Assembly: GCA_019915135.1 (NCBI GenBank)
Contig: JAHLMK010000007.1
Span: 248,001-312,000 of the forward strand
Length of the DNA: 64,000 nucleotides
Source of the DNA: Strobilurus pachycystidiatus
Lineage: Eukaryota > Basidiomycota > Agaricomycetes > Agaricales > Physalacriaceae
Reading direction: 5' to 3'
The position numbers and the translations under genes were made by a program. The number at the start of each line of letters is the position of its first letter. Within the stretch, counting starts at the first letter, position 1. Below are positions 1 to 11,010 of this stretch, piece after piece. The notes beneath the pieces were generated by a model. The model ran no database searches and was not told the origin of the DNA. It was given only the letters and a program-made list of their open reading frames with translations.

Positions 1-845
1 CGAAGAAAAGGTTCGAAGCTGGTTCGAAGCGAAAAGCGACTGGCGACCCTCTTCGTGTCCACGTGTGAATTCTCTATTGACACCGAGATGACATAGTTGG
101 TCTCGACCACTTTTGTAAGTTAGTGCTCTCACAGGGTACTGTACTGACGCTTCTCGTCGTCTGAGACCGCAGTATTGGACCCACCATTGGCTTGAATCAC
201 GGTATTTTGAATGAAGTAGATGACACGTATGTCGTGTTTTCGTCATGTTTCATTTCATACGCTCCCATGTCCCGTGCGCTCGAAATGAGCAATCTTGCTT
301 TGAATTCGGAACAATTTGAACACTCAGTCAATCAAACTCTGGCGGCTGTGGTGGAAATTTCCAATACTGGTGTTGGGATTGGGGAGAATGAACGGGCTGC
401 TAAGCGGGGGTGGGATCTGACTTAGTGGCTGTCCCTGTGCTTTTGTTACTCCTACGTACTCTCCCAAATGCCCGTGACAGCCATCTGATTCCATTCCTCT
501 TGATATGTTGCGGGCGAACAGCTGAGGTCCATTACTTATTCATAGTTCTATGCAGATAGTTTTGCTGTATTATTTCCGCTTATCTCAGTCCGAAGCGCAA
601 CGAACAGATGGAAGGGGTCTCGAAGAAGAGAGGGACGCACAAAGCAAGAGGTGAAGAGAACTGTGCAAGACTTCGACGAGGGTCTGAAGACGAAGGAAAC
701 ATCAGTCATTGAAGGTATCGTTGGTATTACAATGGGAAAAGTCTCCGTGAAACTACTGGTGATACAAGCGTCTTTGGGGGCACAAAGTTCCTATGAGGAT
801 TGTCTTTCAATACTCGGAGAGATATGCGATGGTTGTTCATGAGAG
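1..845. other. No gene recognised
   Basis: Only short open frames with no recognisable domain or convincing splice structure are present. The first 30 bases contain a short direct repeat of the type ggttcgaagc. I see no RNA gene. The left end of the window could hold part of a gene continuing outside it. Confidence 0.4.
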
Positions 846-1514
846 CTATGAAGCATTGTGCGCTGAGTGGTAGCGTCGACGAACGTCAATTGACAACAGC
901 CCATCCTGTCCAAACTTAGCGTGTACTTTCGACATATCGATATCCCTCGGCGGGAACGCAATCAACCATTCATAGTGGCCTAGAAGAAGAGTGTAATGGT
1001 TACTAACGAGACAGAAAGACAGGGCGATACACGCACAGTTACTTTCCATATGCCAAGCGTCTGCAACAACCTTCATCTTATCTCCTTTGATCGCAGCTAT
1101 GGTGACCATGTCGGGTTGAATCATGGTCGGTAGATAAACATCGACAGTATAGTGCGATGAGGACTCGTGTACCACCACTGGTGGTGCTTGCGCAGGAAGC
1201 GGTGCACGACGCTGACGCGCCAGAGGGGATATGGGAGCTCTAAACGCCGGGAGTGCTTCGTAGAGTGCAGAAGGAGGCGCAGAGATCTGTATCCCAACTG
1301 CTGGAGTTGTGTACCCAGATAGGCTCTCGGATGGGCGGCGTTCAATGGTGTTACAGGAAGATGAAGGAGCGACGCGTCCGTCAAGTTGAGCAGAGCTGGC
1401 AGTAGAGACCACCGTGACTTGAACGCGCGAAGAAATAGAGGATTCTGAGGTTGACATGTCGACGTCGCCGAAGTCAAATTTGTGTTGTTGTGGGCGCTGA
1501 AGTGAAGGAAGCAA
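846..1514 (-). CDS. HSP20-like (alpha-crystallin) chaperone
   Basis: Small heat-shock-type protein, expected to hold unfolding proteins in the cytosol. The C-terminal half has the alpha-crystallin fold pattern: YTVDVYLP, then KMKVVADAWHMES, then after an intron HYEWLIAFPPRDIDM and GLLSIDVRRR at the end. The N-terminal half is Ser/Pro/Ala-rich and low in complexity, as in many basidiomycete HSP20-like proteins. A 63-nt intron (980-1042 on the plus strand; donor gtaact, acceptor ttctag) interrupts the domain. Its length is a multiple of three, so the frame stays open if it is retained. Spliced length is about 201 aa from the ATG at 1514; the ATG at 1457 (MSTSES) is an equally good start. No heat-shock element was identified with confidence. 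The family call is firm; the exact role is unknown. Confidence 0.75.
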   Translation of the reverse strand: MLPSLQRPQQHKFDFGDVDMSTSESSISSRVQVTVVSTASSAQLDGRVAPSSSCNTIERRPSESLSGYTTPAVGIQISAPPSALYEALPAFRAPISPLARQRRAPLPAQAPPVVVHESSSHYTVDVYLPTMIQPDMVTIAAIKGDKMKVVADAWHMESNCACIALSFCLVSNHYTLLLGHYEWLIAFPPRDIDMSKVHAKFGQDGLLSIDVRRRYHSAHNAS

Positions 1515-1729
1515 ACTGGGAAGAGTCTGTGTTTTGTACCTTCCAATTTACCCCCGTGTCGATGATCCTGTCAACGGTCATTGTGGTCTTTCCACGAAAG
1601 CAATCGAAGAAGGTCTTGAGCCCCAAGATCTGGACGTGACAGATTCGAGGCGGTATGAGTCTCGCCGGCGCATTGAAAGTGTGATTGGGGGTGTAGATAA
1701 CCAGCAAGGGACTTGGGAAAAGCTACAGA

Positions 1730-2396
1730 GTGCACAAACATACTCACAGAGATAATGGATCAGAGGGCATTCACTGCGAAGTCTTCACAGGGACTCATAT
1801 GTATGTCACTGCCGGCATACCATTGGGGTGGATCGTCCGAAGTGGCGGAGTTGCCGCAGGGAACCCCGTGCAGATTTTGAGTGACTACCAGGGCTGCGCT
1901 CGTGAAGGCAAGCTGCTATACTATACCGGCCAAATTGCGGGTCTTGACCGGAAGGACATGAGGGTGCGAATCAGAGAGGGGATTTCACATTTTCAATCTC
2001 CGAGTCAGCCGATTCAGTTACGATACGGCCTTGAGTCGAACGATTTGACTATTGAGCATAGTACACCACATCAAGCAGGATTTTTTTGATGTCGACCGTG
2101 TTCAACCGCGCACTCTAGATACCAGAATAAGAGACCTGGGCTGGCAACGACATGCAAGACGTTATGTCGTGGAACATCTTCCTCCCTCAGCCAAGTGCCA
2201 ATGACAACGAGGCTCTATGGCAGACGCCGCTTCTTGCCTCATCACATGGAATCACAGAGAGCAGTATGAACTTGCCCTCTACGGAGACGTTGCCCTTTCG
2301 CTTGTACAATGCTTCATTCATCCAGCGCATCTTGATCTCTGCTCGCTTCTATATCCGATTTCTGACTCCACTCAGAGCGAGGAGTCAGAACGCTAA
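1730..2396 (+). pseudogene. Unknown gene with an apparent frameshift in a T7 run
   Basis: A coding-like stretch runs from about 1730 (the true start is probably further upstream or in an earlier exon) through MYVTAGIPLGWIV and HQAGFF to 2080. It then hits TGA because of the T7 run at 2081-2087. One T fewer would let it continue as DVDRVQPRTLDTRIRDLGW to 2194. A plausible intron (2195-2257, gtgcca...cacag) then joins the frame to EQYELALYGDVALSLVQCF and a TAA at 2394-2396. I do not recognise the family. The coherent text on both sides of one homopolymer suggests a recently broken gene or a base-call error in the assembly. Function is not assigned. Confidence 0.4.
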
Positions 2397-2797
2397 ATGT
2401 CTCCGCACCGAAGAGCTCACCGTGTTCTGAGACTATGAAACATGAAACACGAATCTAGCCGCCACAGCGGCTTTCAAGTGAGATCCATTTTGGTTTGCGC
2501 ATACTTCACTTCGGCTTCTTGAATTTTGAAGAGCGCAGGCATGTGTAACTACCATCAATCCTACTCGCTCTATTCTCACTCAACATCTAAAGTTTACGGC
2601 GGACTCTGAACCAACATGGACATCACCCGACTCATAAGCGGCGAATAATGTTACGAGTCAATGCTACTGTGTGCGAGAACGGCAGGTATCATAAGGCTAT
2701 TAAAGGAAAGGCGAGACCGGGAGATAACTATATAGCTAAGGGAATACTGGACAGGGAAAGAAGGCGCATACTCGAGGAGTTTGAACCCCACCACGCG
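2397..2797. other. Intergenic, nothing seen
   Basis: The 3' flank shared by the frameshifted gene on the plus strand and the DUF7918 gene on the minus strand. No gene, repeat or RNA was recognised. Confidence 0.4.
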
Positions 2798-4034
2798 TCA
2801 TGTCAGATCAATTATATCGTTCGGGTCGAAGACAATCTTCTCTCTCTTCACACCCTTCTCTCTCTTCACCACCCCATCTAGGCCGGCGCCCGGTTCATGT
2901 TTGACTTTCTTGTGCTTCAAACGGGCGAGTTCGGCCTAAAGGCGATGACGACAACTTTATCAGAAGACAGAAACGCATGAAAGAGGGAAGAGCATTACCT
3001 CCAGCTGGGCTATGCGTGCAGTCTCACTGTTGCTGCCTTCATCGTCATCGGAAATATCAATAATATCATCAGGAGTCACGCTTCTTGTACGCTTTTTCGA
3101 GGATTTGGTGGGGGGAGACGTTGATGTAGGCGTCGCAGCGGAGGCAACGGGGGCTGAATATGGGACAATTCCATTCGCCTGCAACATGCCTAACGGCCGG
3201 TATCGAAAGATCACCTTGAGCAAGCGAGTAACCTTGGTCACAGAGACCTGATGGTTCGCTGCAACGACCTGAGTCGCGCCAAGCCTGTTGGAAAAGATAG
3301 AGAGAATATTAGCGCTGATACATCGGTGCAAGACAATAACCGATGAAGGTGAACTTACTCTGCCCGATGACCCACCGCCTTTTTACTCCGCTCGTGGACT
3401 TTTCGTGTCTCCTCATAAGAGGTCGGTTGGAACGCCACGCGTTCACCAATCATCACATGCCAGTGCTCAACTGTGATACAGCCCAGATCGGGTGAAACAC
3501 TAGCGATGTTTTGGAGGAGCGCATCGTCATCTGTCGAATATCTAATGAGATTTGACTGCAGAAAGTAGTCGCCAAAAGACGCCTTCGTCTAACGTACCAC
3601 TCGTCTCCAATCGCGCAAAACCCAATGCGCGGTCCGTTGTTGCAGATGTGTGCACTGAGCCGACCTTGACCGTGTCAACCGCACTGAATGGACGCAGGGT
3701 TGAGCCACTGGCAAAATTCCCGTCGACGTAAACGTATGTGGCAGTTTCCAATGGCGACCTTTCGTGCCGCAGTTGGACAGTGAATTCCTACCAAGTCCAG
3801 AGCACATGGAATGACACGGGACGGGCAAGAGGGGATAAGGATCGGAACGCGGTGGTGCATCAAGCAACAATTAGTAATTGACGATTTCGCCGACGTCGAA
3901 AGGCGCACCTTTCCTGCTTCACTCGGAATCCAGCACTCTATGGTCTCGGCGTTTTCCCCGGTCTTTTCAGCGTATTCTGCAAGTGGAGAACCATCCACCA
4001 AGACGTTTACTGTTATTGAGTCGTGTCTAACCAT
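2798..4034 (-). CDS. DUF7918 protein, copy 1
   Basis: Member of a basidiomycete-specific family of unknown function. Five exons fit in frame: 3909-4034, 3598-3787, 3359-3530, 2999-3284 and 2798-2935, giving 303 aa. Family marks, in order: an N-terminal VNVLVDGSPLAEY and TIECWIPSEAGK block; then TSATTDRALGFARLE; then the FRYRPLGMLQANGIVP block that ends the folded domain. A charged, serine-rich tail follows with an acidic DIIDISDDDE stretch, Lys/Arg-rich segments and a terminal DLT. The tail suggests a nuclear protein, by inference only. The first three introns match those of the other two copies in this window (phases 0, 1 and 2). This copy lacks the phase-1 intron the others have in the YRPL block. 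It is transcribed away from the GH7 gene. Confidence 0.8.
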
Positions 4035-4801
4035 CGCGGACTGCTGTCGAGACGATGGAAAGAGGCAAAGGTGCGGAACCCGGGCCGAGACATGTCTCAT
4101 GATAATGTGGCAGGCAAGGGCAGGCACTTCGAGAGTGCTCGATTGCGTCATGGTCTGCACAAACCTTCAGAGCCAAATTCGTACTTCGCTGCAATCTGGA
4201 CTCGCATAACCGTCCTGGAAGCGTGCACCCTCCAGAAATTACGTTGAAGGACGTAGAACTCGTAAATGGATCCGCCGACTCGCCAAGTACACTCTGTTCT
4301 TCCTGGTGAACGGCTTTACTGCTCCACAAATCGCCGCCCACCTCTGGCTATCCTTCTACCGTAGGTGCCGTCAATGCATCGACTATCCATTCCTTGTCTG
4401 AGCTGCATCCCGTAAAAACAGTCATGAAACCGAACGGCTGCGGAGCACGGAGAAATCCAACATTGGAGCCGTGGTCACTCGCTATTCGTAAAACAAGCTT
4501 GGCCACATGCCTGTTCCACCGCGGCATCACATGAAAGTCTCTTTTGCCCTCCCGAGGGCTGCGCAGACAGAATCAATCCTGGATATACGGCGACTCTTCG
4601 GTTCGCGCACTATTACCATGGTGAACGTCTCGTCGTGTATGACCAGGTTTACCCGAGAGGCGAACTGCTAGCTGGTGCCATGGCGAACGCTTTGAGGGTA
4701 CTGAAAACTTGCCAGGCTTTATCCGAGGGAGGACGGTATAAAAGATTCCAAGAAAATGGTGAGGACGACATCCGACTTTCTTCGACTTGCTCTTCCAAAC
4801 C
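4035..4801 (+). promoter_or_regulatory. Divergent upstream region; TATA box of the GH7 gene
   Basis: This 767-bp gap separates the starts of DUF7918 copy 1 (minus) and the cellulase gene (plus), so it must hold both promoters. A clear TATAAAA lies at 4737-4743, about 60 bp before the cellulase ATG, as expected for a strongly inducible secreted-enzyme gene. I did not find a carbon-repressor or Xyr1-type site I would defend by eye. Confidence 0.6.
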
Positions 4802-6280
4802 ATGTTCAACAAGGCGACTTTGCTCTCATTCACATTCCTGGCAACGGCGTATGCCCAGCAGGTCGGAACCCTTACCGCAGAAACGCATCCATCTTTGAGC
4901 ATTCAGCAATGCTCGTCGGGAGGCAGCTGTACGACTCAGGTAGGCTACCCGTGTTGTTGTTCGAACAGTTTCTGAAAGACGTTTCTTGGATTTTTATAGA
5001 GCCGTTCTATTGTGCTGGACTCCAACTGGCGTTGGTTGCATTCCGTTGATGGTTCTACCAACTGCTACACTGGTAACGAATGGGATGCCACCCTGTGCCC
5101 CGATGGAGCGACTTGCGCAACCAACTGTGCCCTCGACGGTGCTGATTACTCGGGCACATACGGAATCACTGCTTCTGGCAGCAGCTTGAAGCTCACATTC
5201 ATCACCGAGGGCCAATACTCCACCAACATCGGCTCCCGCGTCTACCTTATGGAAGACGCTTCCAGCTACCAGATGTTCAACTTGAAGAACCAGGAGTTCA
5301 CCTTCGACGTCGATGTCAGCAACTTGCCTTGTGGACTCAACGGAGCCCTCTACTTTGTGGAGATGTCCGCCGACGGTGGGGCATCAGAATATTCCACCAA
5401 CAAGGCGGGCGCGAAGTACGGTACAGGCTACTGCGACGCACAATGTCCTCATGATGTCAAATTCATCAACGGCGTGGTCAGTCGACTCACATAACTGCTC
5501 CCGAAACTTGAACTGATCTGATTTCAGGCCAACGTCGAGGGCTGGGAGCCCTCGGACAGCGACGCCAATGCGGGCTCAGGAGAGTACGGTACTTGCTGCT
5601 CGGAGATGGACATCTGGGAAGCCAACTCCGTGTCTACCGCCTACACTCCCCATGTCTGCTCCGTCGACGGTCAGACCCGATGCTCCGGCACCGACTGTGG
5701 AGACGGAGACGACCGCTATGATGGTGTCTGCGACAAGGATGGCTGCGATTTCAACTCATACCGGATGGGCGACACTTCCTTCTACGGCCCAGGCGCGACC
5801 GTCGACACCTCCTCGACATTCACCGTCGTCACCCAGTTCCTCACTTCCGACAACACTACCTCCGGCGACCTCGTCGAGATCCGCCGCCTGTATGTGCAGA
5901 ACGGCAAAGTCATCGCAAACTCCTTCTCCACCTTCGACACTCTCACCGAATACGACTCCATCACTGATGATTTCTGCAACGCCCAAAAGACCCTGTTCGA
6001 TGACAACAACCTCTTCGAGACCCGTGGTGGCCTGGCGAAGATGGGTGACGCATTCGAGAACGGCATGGCGCTGGTGATGAGCTTGTGGGACGACCACGCC
6101 GCTTACATGTTGTGGTTGGACAGCAACTACCCTACCGATGGAGATGCGTCTACCCCTGGAATTGCTCGTGGAACCTGTGCGACGAGCAGTGGGCTTCCTG
6201 ACGATGTCGAGAGCCAGAGTGGTAGCGCATCGGTCACCTTCTCGAACATCAAGTACGGCGACATTGGTTCCACCTACTAG
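4802..6280 (+). CDS. GH7 cellobiohydrolase (cellobiohydrolase I type), no CBM
   Basis: Secreted reducing-end cellobiohydrolase that releases cellobiose from crystalline cellulose with retention of configuration. Exons 4802-4939, 5000-5476 and 5528-6280 give 455 aa. An 18-residue signal peptide (MFNKATLL...AYA) precedes [14 protein letters not shown], the usual mature start. The active-site signature SEMDIWEA is intact, with Glu231 as nucleophile, Asp233 and Glu236 as acid/base. The tunnel-loop-rich middle ([33 protein letters not shown]) and many cysteines identify a cellobiohydrolase rather than an endoglucanase. The protein stops at [13 protein letters not shown], so the Ser/Thr linker and CBM1 found in many GH7 enzymes are absent. 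Such single-domain forms are common in basidiomycetes. It was started at ATG 4802 because that gives the signal peptide and follows the TATA box. Confidence 0.95.
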
Positions 6281-6289
6281 ACTTGTTAG

Positions 6290-6341
6290 GTGAGCTCTTT
6301 GCGCATTGCAATTCCTTCGAAGGCTGAAACATTCTTTCTAG
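6290..6341 (+). other. Probable 3'-UTR intron of the GH7 gene
   Basis: Ten bases after the GH7 stop there is a well-formed 52-nt intron (gtgagctc...ttctttctag). It would place an exon junction close behind the stop codon. It could also be a remnant of a longer gene with a linker and CBM1, though no CBM1-like cysteine pattern follows. Confidence 0.4.
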
Positions 6342-7333
6342 GTAGAAAAATTCCAATTGTATACCACACGTACATAGTTCTAGACTCGACAGTCATGCTA
6401 CTATGAAAAATTCATCTCTCCGTTACTCTCAGCCAACTGTGCATTCTGAGGTCTTAAGGCGAGAATAAATAACGAAAGAATGATGTTTACTGAGCAGTAA
6501 CGACTTGATCGGAGTTGCCCCTTTGATAACGCTGCGCAAGCGATGTTCTACCTTTGAAGAATAGAGACTGATCCTTGCTATTGCCAAGCTTGTCTCGTAA
6601 CGCGTTGTCTGCTTGAGCTTGTTGGCAGCTCCGGCGTCCGAGATACCCTTAGGCTTCTAGCCTATACGGCCGCCATGGAGCGCGACTGGCTTGATATTGG
6701 TGACATTATGATTGAGTGCCTTTAGTGACATCTGCTGTAGTTGACTTTTGCCTAGAAGTCACCATCTACTGCGTCTTGCTGCGCTGTACGTTGTTGTTGC
6801 ACAACCTTCCAAATTTCGAGCCCTGCTCATTACCGAACCACTGTTGCCGTCACCTTTATCGCCGCCTGTGTCACTGGCAGCTGGCAGCTCGTCGGGAATA
6901 CTCGTCACCGCCTCCAGGGCCAGGAGGGTTTGCTACGTATCGGTTCAAGGAGAGCCTGAAATTGCTATGATACCTATCCACATTGTCGGTTCACTGAGCA
7001 ATCACATTGACTAGGACGCACCGCTCTGGCAAAGATGTGTTTGTGTCACCTGCAACGGTCGCCGGCTAAAGCAGTAGCTACCGCGTTCTCGTACCACAGC
7101 TGTAGGGTCGCATCGCATGGAAATTGAGGAAATCAACGACAACCGCGAGTCTACGTGCGCCACATGATTGCCATCACATTCAATTGCATATCTATTTTTT
7201 GCATCGAGAGAGATTACGCAACCGGTCTGCGTTTCTTTCTACCACCAATCTCAATGGTCATCCTCGATGTCGAGAGGCTGCTCCGAGGCGCGTTTGAACT
7301 TCGCTGGTAGTGATTGTACATGAGTAACCCAAT
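6342..7333. other. Intergenic, no gene recognised
   Basis: This holds the GH7 3' flank and about 700 bp of unassigned sequence. A stretch near 6790-6990 reads as protein-like text but has no recognisable family or splice context. The segment ends at the outer edge of the inverted duplication. Confidence 0.35.
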
Positions 7334-7800
7334 TGCCGGCGGCAATAGCCAACGCTTTGACAACGTGCCGGCGGCGGCATGTATCTTCCATCCCAACATC
7401 GACCTCAATCCTCGCCTGCTCTTCGCAGGGACGCGCGTTTCGATGCCTCTACGCGTCTCCCTGGCTCTGTATCCTTGGCTGAAATACTCTTTTCCAACAT
7501 ACCCAATGCTCGGTCGTCGAGGAACTTCTGCCTGGTCGATTGGTCGTACCAGTGGCATATCAGCGCTTACTATCGACACGAGCAGTGCATGCTGCTTCGC
7601 GTCGCCGGCCTCGAATTGATTGAGAGACAGTGCAACATTGTATGGCGAGCTATTTCTGGTCTTCTCAGAGTAGAGCTGCTGACACTGGCTCCAGTATATC
7701 GAATATGGGTCGATGAGCATCCGGTCCTGCCCAGCAAGGCGGTATTACTTACTTGCCCCAAGTCTGATTCAAGGCTGGGATGACATCTGGAAGGCTAGGA
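7334..7800 (-). pseudogene. Decayed unknown gene, left-arm copy
   Basis: The minus strand reads PSLPDVIPALNQTW, then YSIYWSQCQQLYSEKTRNSS, AKQHALL, RPIDQAEVPRRP and SMLGWKIHAA. The same blocks occur in the right arm (RPDVIPAL, EQLYPDETGNSS, AKQHALL, RPIDQDEIQRRP, SMLGWKIHA), but there they are broken by an in-frame TAG and frame changes. The left copy keeps a longer frame, extending to 7214 outside the arm. I do not recognise the family. A second decayed segment follows in both arms (about 7900-8340 on the left, 17106-17420 on the right) and is equally unassigned. Independent decay of the two copies is the simplest reading. Confidence 0.45.
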
Positions 7801-8999
7801 GGACCAAATTGAAGATGAATCGCCGTCATTCGTTATATCCTTCGAAGTAACGAACGACGATTTGCTGCACGGATTGATCCATCATCAGACATCTCAGCCC
7901 GAATAAATTGGACTCTGAGTATTGGTGCGTCTGCACATTTCGCTTTGTTTTCGTGTGGATATTAATTTCGCTCTCGCTAGGCACGCCTACTCCCAGTCAG
8001 ACCAGTTCGTATTCGCCAGACGCTCCTCACTACGCGTCCGTTGGTATACCATGGCCTCCTTCGCCGGTTTTTCTGGGCCCTTCGCCCTTTTCGGACAGCC
8101 ATCCAAATTGCAGACAAGCTCGGTTCTATGCACAATGTCGCGGTGATTAGACAACGAAGGAAGATACTGCTCATTGTCCGAATGAACTGTGGCGCAGAAG
8201 ATTTCACCCGAACGCCCTTTTCTGCCGCGGCAAATACATCTCCAATGTAACTCTCATTATTTCCGTATGTATTCTGTGATTTTCTCCTTGAGCGCTGTAA
8301 TTGAGAGCTCAACATCATTCCAGGTCATATTACCCACCTCATTGCGGCCCATAGCCTCTACCAGCTAGCCAATACGTCGAACGATGGCTCTCAGCCTCAT
8401 TTTGTCTTACTCCTCTTTCCTTGGCCTCCGACGCTGTCAAAGTCTGAAGGAACATAGTTCGATTAAAGTGTGGCGTAGCGCGCCTGCTATTCAAAACCGC
8501 GTCGTTCTCGGTAGATTCCTTTCAATTATGCTTAGGGCTCTGATAGCTCACTCTATGTGTAGTTATGGACCGTGATAGCGTGTCGTTCTCGCCGACTGAC
8601 TCGCCGACGGCACGTATCGAAAATGCACGTCTGCTCCAGCTGGTTGTATCATGCATTGGCCGGGTTTTCTCGATATCAAACATTCTCCTCTGCACATTGT
8701 CTATGCTGTCATGCGTCGAGCGCCATTTTTGCGCTGATCAATGCGCCAGCGCCTTGGACGTACATTGTTGCTTTGCACCTGTTTTGGTTGACATGTGGCT
8801 GACAAAGTACAATGGCCGCTGGCTCTTTGTTGCGCCTTCACTCCTACCACCACTGCCATTACCACATCCACCCATATTCGTCTGCACACGCCCATACAGG
8901 TGCGATTCTTTGATCGTCATATTGTGTCCTTTCAATCTCTGACCTTTGTTTCGCAGAGAGAGCCTTTGTTCTGCTGCCGGTCTTGTCTTGGCTCTCAAC

Positions 9000-10518
9000 A
9001 TGGCCAAAAAGGTTGTCGGGCCCTTCGATTGGCAAATTCCTGGGTATCGGCACGATGTCGATGTTGGGGAGACGAAGGGAGAGAAGCTGGAGCGCGAAGG
9101 GACAGAGAAAAGAGCTGCTGCTGCTGCTGGTAAACCCTCTCAATCCACCACGACGACCGCGGTCGTCTACCCACTCCCCACTGTACCGGCGACGACCATC
9201 CCACAGACGGGCAATCCGGATTCAAGGATCCCAGCGCCCTCGAAAGGACAGTGCAGAGCAACGCGACCTCCCCCACATGTGAGTGACAGTTGGTTGGGTC
9301 CAAGATATAGAGGACTTACTTTCGTCGCAGCAAATTGCCCAAATTCCGAACAATGTCATGTGGGCAAAGCAGACGATGCCGCGACGCATTGTTCGCCCTT
9401 TCCCGCAACGACAATTAGCATTTGTAGACCATTCCTCCCGGTTTCCCCACAATCAGCAGTATAGCGCCTACAATCAAGTCGCTGCCTCTCCTTACCCCAA
9501 TGGCGCTGTCAACGTCCCAAGCACGTCGGGATCCAACGCGGTCGCCTCTGGATCTAACGGGGCCATCGTCTACGGGCAACAGTCGCAACAGTCGTCTTTT
9601 CGTGGGTACCAACCTATCGGATATCGCTCCCTACCGACCGAGGGATACATCAACCAAGCACCTGCTCAGTCGTATTCTAACTACCAAAACTACCGCGACC
9701 TGCCCACCTACCACTCTTCCACGCCCCAGTTCCGCCAGTCCTCGTCCCACCACACAGAATATGCGGCACCCATGGCGCACGCGTACACTTTGATACAGCG
9801 CACCGCCCTACCTATCAGCTCTTATTCGAGCCTCGCATCATGGGATGCTCTACCTCCCCTTCCACCGCCGCCGCCGCCGCCTCCCCCACCATCAATAATC
9901 CCTCCTCCGCCTCCTCCCCCACCATCAACAACTCCTCCTCCTCCTGCCAGGAAACGGAAGCTCACGGGGCAGGACACAGACGACCAGGAGGGGTCGAAAA
10001 GACGTAGGGGAGAGTTTGAAGAGGGCGAGAGAGCCGTAGGTGGATCTGAAGGAGATGTCAAGGAACTTGTTGAAAAGCCTACAACCGTTGATGATGCCGA
10101 GGACTCCAAGGCTGCTGATGGCGTCGGAGAACTCCCTGCTGTCGCAGATGCTGGCGAGTTCGAAGGCATTCGTGATCTCGACGAGGATGATGATGTGGCC
10201 AAGCTCGCTTCTGACTTTGGATTCCAGACCGGCCCTGATGGGTCGCTTATTATCCCGACAGCAGAGGATGAAGAGGAGCAGGTTGATCTGTTCCCGCTCG
10301 ACGATACCGATACCGGTGTCACTCCGTACTCCGACGCTGAGTCTGGTCGGTACGAGGATGACCAGGACGAAGCCGAAGCCGTGGAGGTTGCGGCAGAAGA
10401 GGGCGGAAAGACCGAGACAAGATATGCTCTCGATGGCAAAGCGGAGGGTCAAAGAGCAGCTGGTGGGGATGAGTTCAACCTCGATGACTGGCTGAACCTC
10501 GACGCGTATGATGAATGA
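9000..10518 (+). CDS. Unknown proline-rich protein with acidic tail, left copy
   Basis: Two exons (9000-9278 and 9331-10518; 52-nt intron gtgagt...cgtcgcag) give 488 aa from the ATG in front of AKKVVGPFDWQIPGYRHDVD. The N-terminal part is charged. A Gln/Ser/Tyr-rich middle follows, then runs of 8-13 prolines near residues 269-298, then basic clusters (ARKRKL, SKRRRGE) that could act as nuclear signals. About 170 acidic residues follow, with FGFQTGPDGSLIIPTAEDEEEQ and a conserved end, FNLDDWLNLDAYDE. It is probably disordered and perhaps nuclear, by inference only. More exons may lie upstream: 8563-8999 contains MDRDSVSFSPTDS and a hydrophobic APAPWTYIVALHLFW stretch, but no clean splice model joins them. 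The right-arm copy is intact too. Confidence 0.7.
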
Positions 10519-11010
10519 GTGATCGTGACGAGGATGTTTATATATTTATGGGACATTGTTTATATTTTCATGGGATCTATATCCGTTGTTTTCATATGAC
10601 CGTCGATTGTTGTCTTATGTATTCCTTACATTATGAACTGACATTTAGCTTAGTTTCTGTACATACTCGTTCGTCACTGTATCGTACGCCTGCCTACCAG
10701 AGACTAGTTTCTGAGCACATGCCACCATTTTTGGCCAACAGAACATACTGCCTGGGTGCCAGATCGACAGATGAGAATGAGCCATCCCGAATTGATGGTA
10801 ATACGCCAACTCGGCCATTTTTCGTCGTGAGCTATAGTGTGTTAGTGAAAGTGAGCATCCTTGTCGCCACTTCTGTTCTGATTCATGCCAAAGCATCATT
10901 CGATCGCGTTCGCATCACATGGTGTTTCTTTTCTTGACTGCATACTATTACCACGACGAGCTCGCGTTGGTCTCATCCAAGTTTACAATCGGCTCCGCGT
11001 CTCCTTCGAC
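10519..11010. other. Inner end of left arm and short spacer
   Basis: The 3' flank of the proline-rich gene runs to the inner edge of the left arm at about 10795. The remaining 215 bp up to the membrane protein gene contain nothing I recognise. Confidence 0.4.

Larger units (their letters stand above)
7334..10795. repeat. Left arm of a large inverted duplication
   Basis: About 3.46 kb that recurs in reverse complement at 14573-18048. The outer edge is at gccggcggcaatagcc (about 7334). The inner edge is near gagccatcccga (about 10795). The best-kept part is the proline-rich protein gene; the outer 1.2 kb is more diverged and carries decayed coding remnants. The arms enclose a 3.8 kb centre with two unrelated genes. 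No terminal repeats, transposase or target-site duplication were seen at the edges. Confidence 0.85.

Noticed and set aside
10..30. The ggttcgaagc direct repeat as a tRNA B box
   Set aside because: It resembles GGTTCGA, but no A box or cloverleaf can be folded around it.
5756..6097. Antisense frames within the third GH7 exon
   Set aside because: They are shadows of a GC-rich, strongly conserved coding exon.
9822..10439. Long antisense open frame (205 codons) opposite the proline-rich gene; the matching one opposite the right copy is at 14944-15309
   Set aside because: It is the mirror of proline, acidic and serine codons on the coding strand, giving glycine/serine-rich low-complexity text. 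It has no start context or splice logic of its own.
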